Positions 35,740-47,543 of a DNA stretch of 64,000 bases are shown one piece after another; positions within the stretch are counted from its first letter, which is position 1, and each line of letters starts with the position of its first letter. The notes below the pieces were generated by a model, which searched no databases, was not told the origin of the DNA, and saw only the letters and a list, made by a program, of their open reading frames with translations. The position numbers and the translations under genes were made by a program. The stretch covers positions 43,234,959 to 43,298,958 of the forward strand of contig CM048840.1 in NCBI GenBank assembly GCA_026545765.1, in the 5' to 3' direction. This DNA is from Plantago major. Its lineage: Eukaryota > Streptophyta > Magnoliopsida > Lamiales > Plantaginaceae.

Positions 35740-36775
35740 AAGGTGATTTTCTAGTTTTTAAGATATATAATCTACTTTTATGATTTTTAGCTTTTTTATG
35801 TGTAGTTGTGTGCACTTTATGTTTTTAGCGAGATTTGTTGATTGTTTGAATTTTTTGATGTTTTTGTATGAATTTTCTAGTTTTTAATATATATTGTCTA
35901 GTTTTTCATGTATATACCTTATGTTTTAGCTTTTAACACATATAGTAATATATCATCTATTTTTTAAAGGTTTTTGTGTAGGTTTTACTCTGTATGGTCT
36001 AGTTTCCATCTAAACTGTATATTTCATGTCATATAGTTATGTCAGTTTCTGATGTGTTGATTGTTGTTCGAAGTTCGTTTAGTTTCGTTTATGGTTTTGT
36101 AATTGAATTTTATGTCACAGGCATGTGTAAGTTAGTTCCTGATGTGTTTTTGGTGTTTTGCTGAGTTTTGATGAGTGGTTTTGTAATTGATTTTTGTGTT
36201 GTGGAAAACTGTCTAGGTTTTAAGGTGATTTGTCAAGTTTTTAAGATATATTAACTACTTTTTATGATTTTTTTTATCTTTTTTGTTACGTAGTTGTACC
36301 TTTGTATGTTTTTGGCGGGGATTTGTTGATTGTTTGAATTTTCTGATGTTTTTGTGTGAACTGTCTAGTTTTCAATATATACTGTCTAGTTTCATGTAAA
36401 TACCTTATGTTTTAACTTTTAACAAAGATGGTATAGTTTTCAAGATATATCATCTAGTTTTTAAGGGTTTTGAACTCTCTAGTTTTTAATATATATTGTC
36501 TATTTGTTCATATTAACTGTCTAGTTTTTCATATAAACTGTATACTTTTAATGTGTTTATGGTTGAACTTTTATGGTCATGCACTTTGTTTTTTCTGATT
36601 TATTTTTGTGTGAAACTGTCTAGTTTCTAGTAACTTGTTGTCTAGTTTTTCATGTCACATTTTTTTGTTGTTAAGTTGAACTGTGTAGTTTTTAATATGT
36701 ATTGTCTAGTTTTTTTATATAAATTGTATAGTTTTGCATGTTTACAGATTTTTTGTTGTTCAGTCTGTCTATAGT
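35740..36775. repeat. Motif-rich first intron of the MULE protease gene
   Basis: The intron between the first exon and the 36.8-kb exon holds about 15 copies of (A/T)TGTCTAGTTTTT(C/A) and close variants, plus repeated neighbouring wording (CTGTATACTTTTAATGTG, ATGTTTTTGTGTGAA). Two larger segments, 35630-35900 and 36120-36400, are about 500 bp apart and share the order TGATGTGTTTTTGGTGTTTGCTGAG..CTAGGTTTTAAGGTGATTT, i.e. an intron-internal duplication. Confidence 0.8.
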
Positions 36776-38521
36776 TTTAATGTGTTTATCTTTGTATTAG
36801 TAAAGGACCTAAGAAGGTGATTATTCCAAAGGCTCCTAGGCCAAAGCAAAAGAAATGACTAAGCAAGAATCTGGGTCTCCTTGTTGGTGATCTTTGGGCG
36901 AGGAAGGCGTCTGATTCGTGTCGGCCAAAATGTGGTGGAGGTTGACGAGGTATAAAAAAACTCTACACAGGGCTTCAGTAAAACTTATGGTTGAGATCTT
37001 TGGAGAAGTTAAGCGATGCACAAAGACAAAGTGTAATGCAAATTGGTTTGATTGGGTTGCTTCATATGAAATTCAAGTCATTCCATTGGGTATTGTACCC
37101 TGGCTGGTGGAAAGGTTCAATGGCGAAACACGCATTCAGACTATTGGGCAGAATAAGTACCATATTACATCTGAAGACGTTCAAGACATTTTTCTTCTTC
37201 CTAGGAAGCCTGGTTTCCTTGTTAAGTTACATTATCAGAACTTAAGGCTTGCTGATAAGAAAGATGCTGCATATCTTGCTGATGCGGAGTTGAGAAAAAA
37301 CTGGAGGGAGAAGTTTGGTATTACAGATCCAAAGGGGGATGTGAGACTTACAGATGTATTGAAGGTTTTATTGAGTTTGAAGGACGGTTGTGAGGAATTC
37401 AAGAGGGTTTTTGTTCTTTATTCTTGTGGCATTTTCTTAGACCAACTGCAGGCCATACTCTTGATATGAGACTTGTTAGTCAATTGGAGAGAGTATCATC
37501 TATACGCAATGTTGATTGGTGTGGTTTTGTTGTTGATACGTTGTGTGATGCAGTTTCTAAATACAAATCAACAACGCAAAACCATATTCATGGTTGTCTA
37601 GTTGTGCTTGTGATGGCTTATCTTCATAGGTTCCCTTTTCAAGGTCGTTCCAATTTTACTGCACTTCCTCTTATCCAACATTGGACAACGCAGAATTTGT
37701 TAGAGAGGCTCGAAAAAGAGAAGAGCATTGGATATGGGAATTCTATTATGGTTGACTGGTATCCATCAGTAAGCAGAGATTGAAGCCTGTTGTTGTTGAT
37801 TATGATGGTACTGTTCCTTCCATCAGATATCCTATTCCTGATGGAGTTCGTACTGATGTGGAAATTCAGAATAGTTCGAGCGATGTAAGTTATTCTCTAC
37901 TTTTTCATTTTTATTCTTGTCTAGTTTTTAGATGTTATTGTGTAGTTATTAAATGTTATTGTCTAGTTTTTAAATGTGAATGTATAGTTTTTAGATGTGG
38001 AAGTTATTTAGTTTTTGTCTGAAATTGTTTAATTTTTGCTTGAATTTGTTTAGTTTTTGTGTGAAATTGTTTAGTTTTTGCAAGAAATTGTTTATTTTTG
38101 CATGAAATTGTTTAGTTTTGTCTGAAATTGTTTAGTTTTTGCATGAAATTGTTTAGTTTTTCATATAGTTTTTAATTTTGTTTTTGTCTACTTTGTTCTT
38201 ATTTTTGTCTTTGATTTTTTATGTGATTGTCTAGTTTTTTCTTTAATTACTAGTTTCTGTGAAATGGTTTTTAAATTTGTAGGCAATGGACGAGGCGCTC
38301 CAATTTCTCAAACGAGATGTGAAAGTTGTTTTCCACGCATATTCTGCGCGTGTTTTGAAAACATTGAAAGTGCCTGAAGAGGAGTCTACATCTGGATCTC
38401 AAGAAGAAGTATCCCAAACTCAAAAAATTTGGTCCGATCCACAAGTTTTGAATCAGTTAGATCATATGGTGGCTATGTACTTCTTGATGTTGAGGAATGA
38501 CTGTCCAAGCTTCAGTCTTGG

Positions 38522-39951
38522 TGTTGGTCCAGATAACGGAAAAGTAAAAGACTAGGGGGGGGGGGGGGTGAATAGTCTTTTAAAACTTTTGTCAATAAAC
38601 ACAGTTTCTCATAAACCTGGGGGTTTCTGATACTTAAATTCAGAGCGCGGAAGACTTTAAGATAGGTAAGTGCAGAAACAATAAGTAAGTGTGTGTGCGC
38701 TTTGCTGAAATGTAAATACAGAAAGGTAAATAACACAGCAAGTATAGTGGTATCTGGAGGTGGCGTAATCCTCCAACTAATCCACTTCGGTCTTTCTGAG
38801 ACCTAGAATTCACTAGAACAGATAATTGAGTTCACCTTACAATAATCCTATTCTAAGATTCCTAAACAAATGGTTCCCAACCAAATGTTCCCCCTGAGTT
38901 ATTCCCCAGGTCCTAGAGCTAAGTACTTCCTCTACTCAGATAACCTTGTAGTTATTCCCTGATTTCCCAAATCAAGTACTTCCTCTACTCCAAGCCTTGA
39001 TGGTGTTGGTTATAAGGTTTGTCACAGAGGCTTCTCGTATAACTCTTTCAGTTATGTTTTAAGAGAGCCTAATAGAACTAGACTACTTAATACACTTGTT
39101 CAGTGGATGACAGTCTGCTCTTTACTGACCCAAGTAATTGGTGTCCTTTCTGGAGAATGATCTTCAGAAATGGTATCTGATAGTTCAACTCTTTCACGAA
39201 TAACAATCTCTTGTTAAGGTTCAAGACAACTTAGAACTACTAGTGATTCTTCAAGCAACAGAAAGCTTTCAGAAAGGGTAGTAGAGTGCTTGAGAGAATA
39301 CTTTGCTTGATGATAAGTTTGCAAGATAGAGCGTTCTAAGGTGTGTTCTTCAAGCATCTAAGTGTGTGATATATATAGATAAATTTGAGAGGCGTTTGAA
39401 TTGTATCTGTTGTGCTCTCTATCAAATTATATCCATTTATATCTTGAACTATGTACTCAGAAGTCACCGTCTCATTTTTCAGAGAGGACTGCTTTTTGCA
39501 ACATTTCTGCCGATGCATTTAATGCATAGTATTGTTCATTATCCTTTAGTCTCAACGGATACATGAGCCTATCTGATGGCTTGCATGCTCCATACTCATG
39601 ATGTCATATGTCCAGAATCATATCCCGAAAATAAGTTAATATACTTAAGAAAGGATTAAGGACATAGTCTATCTGAGTTAGACTAAACATTTATGTCTTC
39701 ATAAACCTTGTGCAATCTTCAGTCTTCTAATCTTCAGAAAAGCTCCATTGCTAGGATTGATCTTTATGGTCTTCTTGAAATAAAAATTACACTCAGAGAC
39801 CTATAATCCTAATACAAGATTTACTAGACTAATCATACTCAGTGATTTCCTCTTTTACAATGTTCAAGTGAACCAAGAGCACTTAATCACCTTTCTGGCT
39901 AAGATAAGAACATGTGATGAGTGATCAAAATACTAACAGATATTCCTAACA
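38522..39951. mobile_element. Solo LTR inserted in a protease-gene exon
   Basis: The 1430-bp insert begins TGTTGGTCCAG, ends ATTCCTAACA and is flanked by a perfect 5-bp duplication CTTGG (38517-38521 and 39952-39956). The sequence on either side joins into continuous exon wording of the host transposon gene. There is no internal gag or pol and no second LTR, so it is a solo LTR left by recombination, or a terminal-repeat-only derivative. A 14-G run sits near its left end. Confidence 0.82.
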
Positions 39952-42589
39952 CTTGGGTTTTCTCAAGCTGAAACAAATCAAAACATTACATATGTGTTTG
40001 ATGCTATAAGGTCTTCTCAAGCTGGCCGGGATAATGTAGCTGCAAGTCCTGATGTAAGTTTATTGTCTAGTTTCATATTCTTATTGTCTAGTTTTATGAT
40101 ATTTTAGTATAGTTTATGTTGTGTGAAAGTGTATAGTTCTTAATATATAGTTTCTAGTTTTATGCCTTTAGTGTTTAGTTTTATGATTTTTATTGTCTAG
40201 TTTTTGCTTACTTATTAGAATTTTATCTTTTTTTAGCATGGCAGGTCCAATCCACCAACTGAGACTGCAATGGACCTCAGTGATAATGATGATGATGCTT
40301 TTACAAATCAGGATGAGGTTGTTGATGATGTTGAGGATGGCAGAATCCAGCAGGAAAATGTTGAGAATGATGAGAATGTCGAGGATGAAGTTGCTGATGA
40401 TGTTATACAACAGGAAAAGAATGATGCTGAGGAGGGAGATGGAGGGGATGATGAGAATGAAGATGATGTAGTGTATCGAGATGTACGTGGTTGGTGCTCT
40501 TTGGACGTTGGGCCACCACTAGTGCATGTGAATTATGTGTCAGGTAACATGAGGAAATTGGGTTTCCTTTGTAATGGAATGAACCAGGTTGCAAGAGAAG
40601 TGGTTGATTATTGCTTCTTTCAATCTGAACAAGATCCAAAGTAAGTTTTTATTATTATTGTCTAGTTTTATTGTTTTATTATCTAGTTTTATGGGTTTAG
40701 CTTACTCATTATATTTTTATCATTTTTTTCCACTTCTTTTTTTCTACAGGTCTGATGCAATGTTTGTGAATCTGACTGAAAAGTTTTTCTTGAATGCTGA
40801 GGATTTTCTTAGCATGTATCCTGGAGTTTACATTACATTTACTGTCATTGATTGTTGGTCAGTTGTGTTGAATGATTTTCAAAGGAGGGTAAATAATGGT
40901 AATATTACCAGATTTTGTTTTGGACTTCAAACTTCTGTAAGTACTTTTTTTTTTCTTTAGCTTTTGAGTGATCTATCCAGTTTATATTTTGCTTTTGTCT
41001 AGTTTAAGTTTTATGTATGTGTTTTTTCAGAAACCTTGGTGCAAGCTTGCTGGGATTTTTGATACAGAAGAGGATGAGGAGGCTTATAATGAAGATGAAT
41101 CGAAGAATGAAGGACAGGGTTCTTTTGATGTGTGGATTGAGGATCAGCTTGGGGATATTGGATCTTCTCTTTGTACTGTGCGAATGGTATATTTTCTAAT
41201 TTTTTTCTTTTGTACATGCTTTAGTTTTTGTCAGATATTGTTTAGTTTTTACATGACATTGTTTAGTTTTTGTCTGAAATTGTTTAGTTTTTACTTGAAA
41301 TTTGGTTAGTTTTTATGCAGGTTGCTTTAGTTTTTGTCAGAAATAGTGTAGTTTTTGCATGAAATTGTTTAGTTTTTGCATGAAATTGTTTATTTTTTGC
41401 ATGAAATTGTTTAGTTTTTGTCTGGAGTTGGTTAGTTTTGTCAGAAGTTGTTTAGTTTTTCCATGAAATTATTTAATTTTTGCCAGAAGTTATTTAGTTT
41501 TTATACCTGTCTAATTTTTTTTTTGTTTGTGTTTGCAGTTCTTTGTGCCTTTGTACCATCCGCACAAATCACACTTTGCATCTTTGTGTTGTTAATCGAA
41601 AATTTGAAGATTCAATATCTTGATAATATGGTTGTTGAAGATGAAGGAGAAGTGTATACATTAATGACTAAATTGGTAAGTTCTTATGGACATATTGTTA
41701 TAAATTTTTTTTTACTTTCTTTTTGTTGTTAGCTACTTTTTGTTGCTTAAATGTTTTCTTTTGTTTTCATATATCAGCGCTATGAAATGGATACGTTCCT
41801 TCGTCGTATTGGACATCCAGCTGCTAATTTCCTTCATAATTTTGGAAACCAAATTGTAAAGTTTGATTGGACTCGTGTTCCTGGAACTTTAGACTGTGGG
41901 GTTTTTCTCATGAAGCATATGGAACTGTTTCAAGGAACTTCTTTCCAATGCAAGGATCTAATGCAAGTACGTAATAGTTTCCCCAAGTTTGTAGTTTTTG
42001 CTTGCATTTGTTTAGTTTTTGCTTGCAATTGTTTAGTTTTTGTCAGGAATTGTTTAGTTTTTTAGTTTAGTGTTTGTTTATTGTTTTGTTTTTGTTTATT
42101 AGGTGAATCGTCGGAAATTCCTTCGTGTTGAAATTCGCTCAGCTCTTATTCTTGCTGATGTAAATGGTTTGAGATCTGATATTTTGACACAAGTTGCATC
42201 ATTTAACAAAGAAGATGCATTAAAGAAAATGAAGGAGAGGGAAAAGTTGAGAAAGCTTAAAGCAAAGAAAGCTTAAAGCAAAGAAAGCTGTTGATGTAAA
42301 AGCTGCAAAAGTTTCTCAAGGATCTAAGAGAAGCGTTGATGTTGCTGCTGATGATTTTGAAGATGTTGCATTGACTGATTTGAAGAAGAAAGCCCTGAAG
42401 AAACTGAAGGAATCGAAGAAAAAATAGTGTTTATGAACTGTAGAATTATCTAAGATTTGAATGATTTTAATGATTTGAACGATTTCAGTTAGAATTGCAT
42501 GTTAACTGCAGAATTGCACAATTGATATCTTTGTTCAGTTAGAATTATCTCAGTGTCTTAATGGAATTATGTAGTTTTTAGTTTTTATA

Positions 42590-42940
42590 TGGCAGTCTAC
42601 TTTTTACATCATATTGTCTAGTTTATAAATGATATTGTCTAGTTTTTAAATGATATTGTCTTGTTATTAAATCATATTTGTCTAGTTTCGAAATGATTTT
42701 GGTTATTTTTTAACAAAATTTTGTCTAGTTTATAAATGTTATTGTTTAGTTTTTAAATCATATTGTCTAGTTTATAAATGATTTTGTATAGTGTTTAATA
42801 AATATTGTCTAGTTTCTAAATGATATTGTCTAGTTTTAATAAATATTTTCTAGTTTTAATAAATATAGCTTTAATAAATATTGTCTAGTTTTTAATAAAT
42901 ACTGTCTAGTTTCTAATAAACATTGTCTAGTTTTTACACT
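42590..42940. repeat. 21-bp motif array between the two MULE genes
   Basis: In the space between the convergent genes about 15 copies of ATTGTCTAGTTTNTAAATGAT follow one another with a period near 21 bp, in plus orientation. Variants TTGTTTAG, TTGTATAG and TTTTCTAG occur. Confidence 0.85.
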
Positions 42941-42971
42941 AATGTCTAACAGTATGAATCAAACATAAAAT

Positions 42972-45900
42972 TTAAATGATTTGATCCTTCCTAACAATAG
43001 TTGTAATATCAGCTTTTGAAGCCTTTTTGGACCTTGTCTTCTCAAGGGGGCCTTTTATGTGTCCCTTAGTCCGTCCCTTAGTCTTGATGTGTGGTGGATC
43101 AAGTATGGCAGTTTCTGAATTTGGTACACAACTGCTTGTGGTTTCATTTGCTGTTGTCCAACAAGCTCATTGATAGCAAGTAGATCTCGTTGGTATGAAT
43201 CCTCTAACATTCTTCTTGCATCCGTGTTATTTTCAGATTTGTTCACCAAGTCGGTGTAAACCCTGGTTAGCATTCAGTGCATATCATTGATTAGGTCACC
43301 CTGTTTCAAAAATTGTCTAGGTTTTGAAACATATGTTCTAGTTTTTAATCTAAATTGTATACTTTTTAACATAAAAATATAATATCACCTGATCATATGA
43401 TGTCTCCAAGCAACACTTTCAGGGCCACTTGTAAGTCTTGCTTTCTTCATCTTTTCCTTGTTCCAACTTTCTTTTTTTATATCCCGTGTCCACCTTTGTA
43501 GAAAGTACTTTTGAGAAATTGTTTCTATGTCATTTTGCTTTAAAACTCTGTAGCAATGGAAACAAAGCCACCCAACTTCCTCTAAATTCTTGCAACTGCA
43601 GCTTACATTTATGTCCCCATCAGTTTCATTTGTCTTGAAAGTTACAATCCCAACGTCTTCCGGATCAGTTTGATGTGTAACTATGTACTGGTGTTCTCCA
43701 TTTGATCTTAAGCTGTAGGCAGCCTTTGTATTTTCTGCCCTCTTGAATTCGCGTACAACAAATTCATAAATCTTTAATGTGTATATCTGTATGTTGTCAG
43801 AGAAATTGTCTATTTTGTTACAGAAATTATCTAGTTTGTAATAGAACTTGTCTATTTTGTTACCATAGAAATTATATAGTATATATAGACAATAAAATGT
43901 AAGAAAGTAATAAAATGTTACATTTGAAGCCTGATACATTAGGATATGTGTGTTTGTTGTCTTTGGGAATCCTCTACTGCAAGTGAAGTCATATGCAATT
44001 TCTGTCTCCCTCCATCGTTCTACGGCAGCATCAAATAGGTGAAAGAATTGAGTTAGTGAAGTTTGCTTGCTGGAATTGAAAGATATTGAATGGTTTGTGC
44101 TCTCACTCCTTTGCGTAGACATCATCCCAGCAGAAAATGCATCTCTATTTAAAGTCCTACACCATTTCATCCTAATTTCATACAATTTGGCAAGCCATGT
44201 ATTTTCATGTAGATTATAACCTTCAATCATGGAATGCCATTCCCTTTCGAACTGTTCTTCATTATGACAAAACTTCAAAACCAAGTCAAACTTTTCTTTG
44301 AATTTGACATCACTTCTTAGTAGTGCTAGATTTTTCACTGCATTCTGCTCAATGTGCCAAACACATAATCTATGCCTTGTCTCATCCCCAAACACCTGTT
44401 ACATAATTAAAAATTTAAGCAAAAAATATTGATAGTATAAAGTAGACCATTAAGCTTATAAACTAGACAATTTAAGGAAAAACCTAAATAATTTACTGAA
44501 CATTTTTTTTACCTGTTCTATTGCTCTGGACATAGCAGCATCTTGATCTGTGAATATGGTTTTAGGCTTCTTTGAATCCATGCATTTAAGGAATGTTGTC
44601 AGTAGCCATACAAAGCTTTCCGTTTGCTCATTTGCCAAAAAAGCACACCCAAACATCGCATTGCCCCAATGATTGTTTACCCCTACAATTGGAGCACAAA
44701 TGAGCTCATACTTATTTGTCCTGAATGTTGTGTCAAAGACTACAACATCACCAAATATCTTATAATCATCCCGCATCATGGCATCTGACCAAAAGAGCCC
44801 ACATAATCTACTTTCTTTGTCAATCAACATATCATAATAGAATTTTGTGTCTTCTTGCTGCCTATGTTGCATTAAACTAACTACATGCTGGGCATCTGCA
44901 CCACTTGTTTCATGCGCTCTCAGCCTATTTACGTAGTTAATTTGGTCTCTTATAGTATGTCCCACATGCTCTGTTCCACCTGAGTTGGAAGCCATGTACC
45001 TAAATGCACGATGGGCTTCATGCCTGACTTTTCCATTGCACTTATCACATCTGCCTTGTGTGGTGTAATCTTTCTTTCCACCCTATGGAGATGTTGCCAT
45101 TCAGGTCTAGTGTAAGGGTGGGTGTGATTCATGTAGTGCTTATCAACCTTGTACAAGTTTGTCTCCTTACAATTTTGACTTTCATGGCAGCCATACACTC
45201 ACATCTAGTTTCTGGCACTTCTTTTGGTTTCCTTTGACGTTTGTTGCTTGTTTGTCCTTGTATGTATGGTGATTGTGTTTTTGGTTGTTTTTCCTTTGAG
45301 TTGGTATAACCTTGAGCAGAACACCTGAAATACTTCACCCTTACTTGTCTAGTACGTGCATAACGTTTTATCGTACACAATTTGACGCTGAAACCTAAAA
45401 GTGCAGCTTGCCTCTGATACAATTCAAAGAGTTCTTCATAAGTACTAGCAGTTCTGCCTAACAAAGACCCTACTAGTGGTTCATCTTCAATTCTATCTGG
45501 CAGTACATCACCTGAAACATAGAAAGTTACATGTTAAACATAGACAATTACATGTAATATCTAGAAAATTTCAGCCTAAATATAGACAACTACAAATTCA
45601 GCATATAGACTATCACCTGAAACATAGCGACTACATGTTAAACATAGACAATTACATGTAATATATAGACAATTTAAACATTAAATATAGAAACTACAAA
45701 TTGACATAGAGACTATCAAATGAAACATAGAAAGTTACATGTTAAACATAGACAATTACATGTAATATCTAGACAATTTCAGCCTAAATATAGACAACTA
45801 CAAATTCAGAATAGAGACTATCACAGAAACATAAGCGATTTACATGTTAAACATAGCGATTACATGTAATATCTAGACAATTCGACTAAATATGAGCGAC

Positions 45901-46461
45901 TACAAATTGACATAGAGACTATCACATGAAACATGAAGCAGTTACATGTTAAACATATACAATTACATGTAATATCTAGACAATTTCGACTAAATATGAC
46001 AACTACAAATTGAATAGACTATCACGAAACATGAAGCGATTTACATGTTAAACATAGCCAATTACATGTAATATCTAGACAATTTCAGCATAAATATAGA
46101 CAACTACAAATTCAAAATAGAGACTATCACATGAAACATAGACAGTTACATGTTAAACATAGACAATTACATGTAATATCTAGACAATTTCAGCCTAAAT
46201 ATAGGCAACTACAAATTCAACATAGAGACTATCACATGAAACATAGACAGCTACATGTTAAACATAGATAGTTATATGTAATATCTAGACTATTTTAGTC
46301 TAAATATAGACAACAATAAATATATAGATAGACAGTCAGTGTATACATTCATGTGACACGATCTGCAAGTGTTTCTCACGAGTTGATGTTGATGATACTA
46401 CAAAATCGCCTTCGTTTCCATAAGATACAATGGTTCCTTCAATGATTCCGCCATGTTCCAT
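42972..46461 (-). pseudogene. FAR1-like MULE transposase
   Basis: Five minus-strand exons: 46347-46461 (MEHGGIIEGTIVSYGNEGDF), 44513-45511, 43922-44395, 43389-43786 and 42972-43300. Splice sites are GT/AG and phases close at the first junctions. Domains in order: FAR1-type zinc-binding region (CECMAAMKVKI to HYMNHTHPYTRPEW), MULE DDE core (FGDVVVFDTTFRTNKYELIC, KTIFTDQDAAM, and the Glu in STQRSESTNHS), then a SWIM zinc finger (CSCKNLEEVGWLCFHCYRV) and a basic tail. Lesions seen: frame changes near 45185 and 45000 and an apparent Arg-to-stop change (TGA) early in the last exon. Presumed role: cut-and-paste transposition of this element. Related to MURA and the FAR1/FHY3 family. Confidence 0.85.
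45512..46346 (-). repeat. Higher-order repeat array filling transposase intron 1
   Basis: The whole 835-bp intron is a tandem array: eight units of 98-107 bp starting at about 45514, 45619, 45722, 45826, 45928, 46026, 46133 and 46238. Each unit consists of five ~20-bp sub-repeats, all versions of an ATAGACAATTACATGTTAA-type word (plus strand), i.e. TTGTCTAGATATTACATG in the gene's sense direction. The last unit supplies the splice acceptor (TTTCAG before GTGATG). Confidence 0.9.
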
Positions 46462-46716
46462 CTCGATTTCAACTCGTCGATTTCAGCTCGTCGATTTCAA
46501 CTTTTCTATAAAAACTCGTCGATTTCAGCTCGATTTGGTGTCTCGAAGTTTTTCGGCAGATCGATTTGGTGTTTCTGGCGAGGTTGATCGATTCTTTGTT
46601 TTTCGGCACAAATCGGTGAAATTGGTGAAATCGAGGTTAGAGAAAATCAAGGTTAGAGAGAAATATCGGGGATAGAGAGAAAATCAGTGAAAATATGGTA
46701 AAGATGGTAAATTCTT

Positions 46717-46724
46717 TATTTATA
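46717..46724 (-). promoter_or_regulatory. TATA box of the MULE transposase gene
   Basis: TATAAATA on the minus strand, about 256 bp upstream of the first ATG (46461), within the GC-richer terminal region of the element. Position and sequence suit a plant core promoter reading inward from the element's right end. Confidence 0.5.
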
Positions 46725-46865
46725 CTCGACCCGTTTCTAATGAATCCGGGTCAAAAGATCATGAGAAATTAAGTCGAAACAACGTATAATTATACAGTTT
46801 TAACGTTTAAGTGAACTTTTCTTTCACTATATATAAAGTGCTTTCAAGCAATTTCTTAAATATAT

Positions 46866-47480
46866 GGTGCATTGGTGGCCAATGTCATGCTTGTATCAAT
46901 GACAGTGAATTAAATGCAGGATGTATGAATAGTAGATCAGATTATTCTACCGCCGAAAACTAGCGGCACTGGACCACTGGTGCATCGATGGTGGTTCAGC
47001 TCCAATTTGTAGGAAATAGTATAGTTGGACAGTTGACATATGGAAATGAAAACGGAAAATGTATGTATGTACCGTCGGGTGAGATTTTTCGGAGATATGG
47101 CTATGGTTCTCGTTGTCTACATCAAGGTTTCTGAAATCTACAAGCAAATGGTAACAGAGGAATATCGAAGAAGATAAGAATGGGTGGAGAAAATGATACA
47201 TAGAGGTACAATTGTAACATAAAAAATTTAATTCGAAAACTTAATTTCTCTAGAGAACACTTGTATTAAGCATATGATCTCCCATATAGTATCTGGCTTA
47301 ATTAATTTGCCGTAATTCCATCCTTCTAATAGAACTGCTCCTAAAGGTACTATGGTCTTAGAGAACAGGTATAAATAACTTGTTGGTTCTGCACAACTCC
47401 TCTCTAGCAATGCATGTCTGTATACGCTGATTGTTGAATGTGCGTGCACTTTAAAAAAAAAAATCATTAGTTACTAATTT
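46866..47480. other. Intergenic DNA right of the MULE
   Basis: No gene is supported. It contains none of the TCTAGTTTTT motifs that fill the neighbouring element, which helps to place the element border. Confidence 0.4.
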
Positions 47481-47543
47481 TTGTTATTTTTCCATTCCAG
47501 TCCAGCATGGCTAAAAATCATGGTCATTATCAGAAGCTCACCC

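Larger units (their letters stand above)
35456..42427 (+). pseudogene. Ulp1-like cysteine protease with PMD/DUF1985-like N-terminus (MULE-borne)
   Basis: Exon-like blocks: 35456-35519 (MAESNTEQVNTELPLLLNSV); 36918-37900, a plant-mobile-domain/DUF1985-like region (IQVIPLGIVPWLVERFNG, ITSEDVQDIFLLP, then FLRPTAGHTLDMRLVSQLE); 38283-38521 resuming at 39957-40052; 40237-40639, very acidic; 40750-40936 (VYITFTVIDCWSVVLND); 41031-41186; 41540-41676 with VPLYHPHKSHFASL holding the catalytic His; 41779-41967 with the Cys box DCGVFLMKHMEL; and a basic tail from 42103. Introns have GT/AG ends. The Gln usually a few residues before the Cys is not evident. Lesions: a frame change near 37430, another near 41590, a 16-bp duplication near 42270 causing a premature stop, and an inserted LTR. 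Ulp1 genes of this kind travel in plant MULEs (Kaonashi, CUMULE). Confidence 0.78.
34900..46855. mobile_element. Mutator-like element with FAR1-type transposase and Ulp1-like protease
   Basis: Two convergent spliced genes, a protease gene (plus, start 35456) and a transposase gene (minus, start 46461), lie between matching TTAAATATAT sites at 34890-34899 and 46856-46865, taken here as the target duplication (MULE duplications are 8-11 bp; this one is AT-rich, so the borders are provisional). No long terminal inverted repeat is visible, as in non-TIR MULEs such as the VANDAL group. The non-coding parts are packed with a short motif (TTGTCTAGTTTTT and variants). Both genes carry a few lesions and a solo LTR interrupts one exon, so this copy is probably no longer active. 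Confidence 0.8.

Noticed and set aside
45512-46346. CRISPR-like regular array
   Set aside because: Repeats and 'spacers' are all versions of the same ~20-bp word, inside an intron of a plant transposon gene; there are no unique spacers or cas genes.
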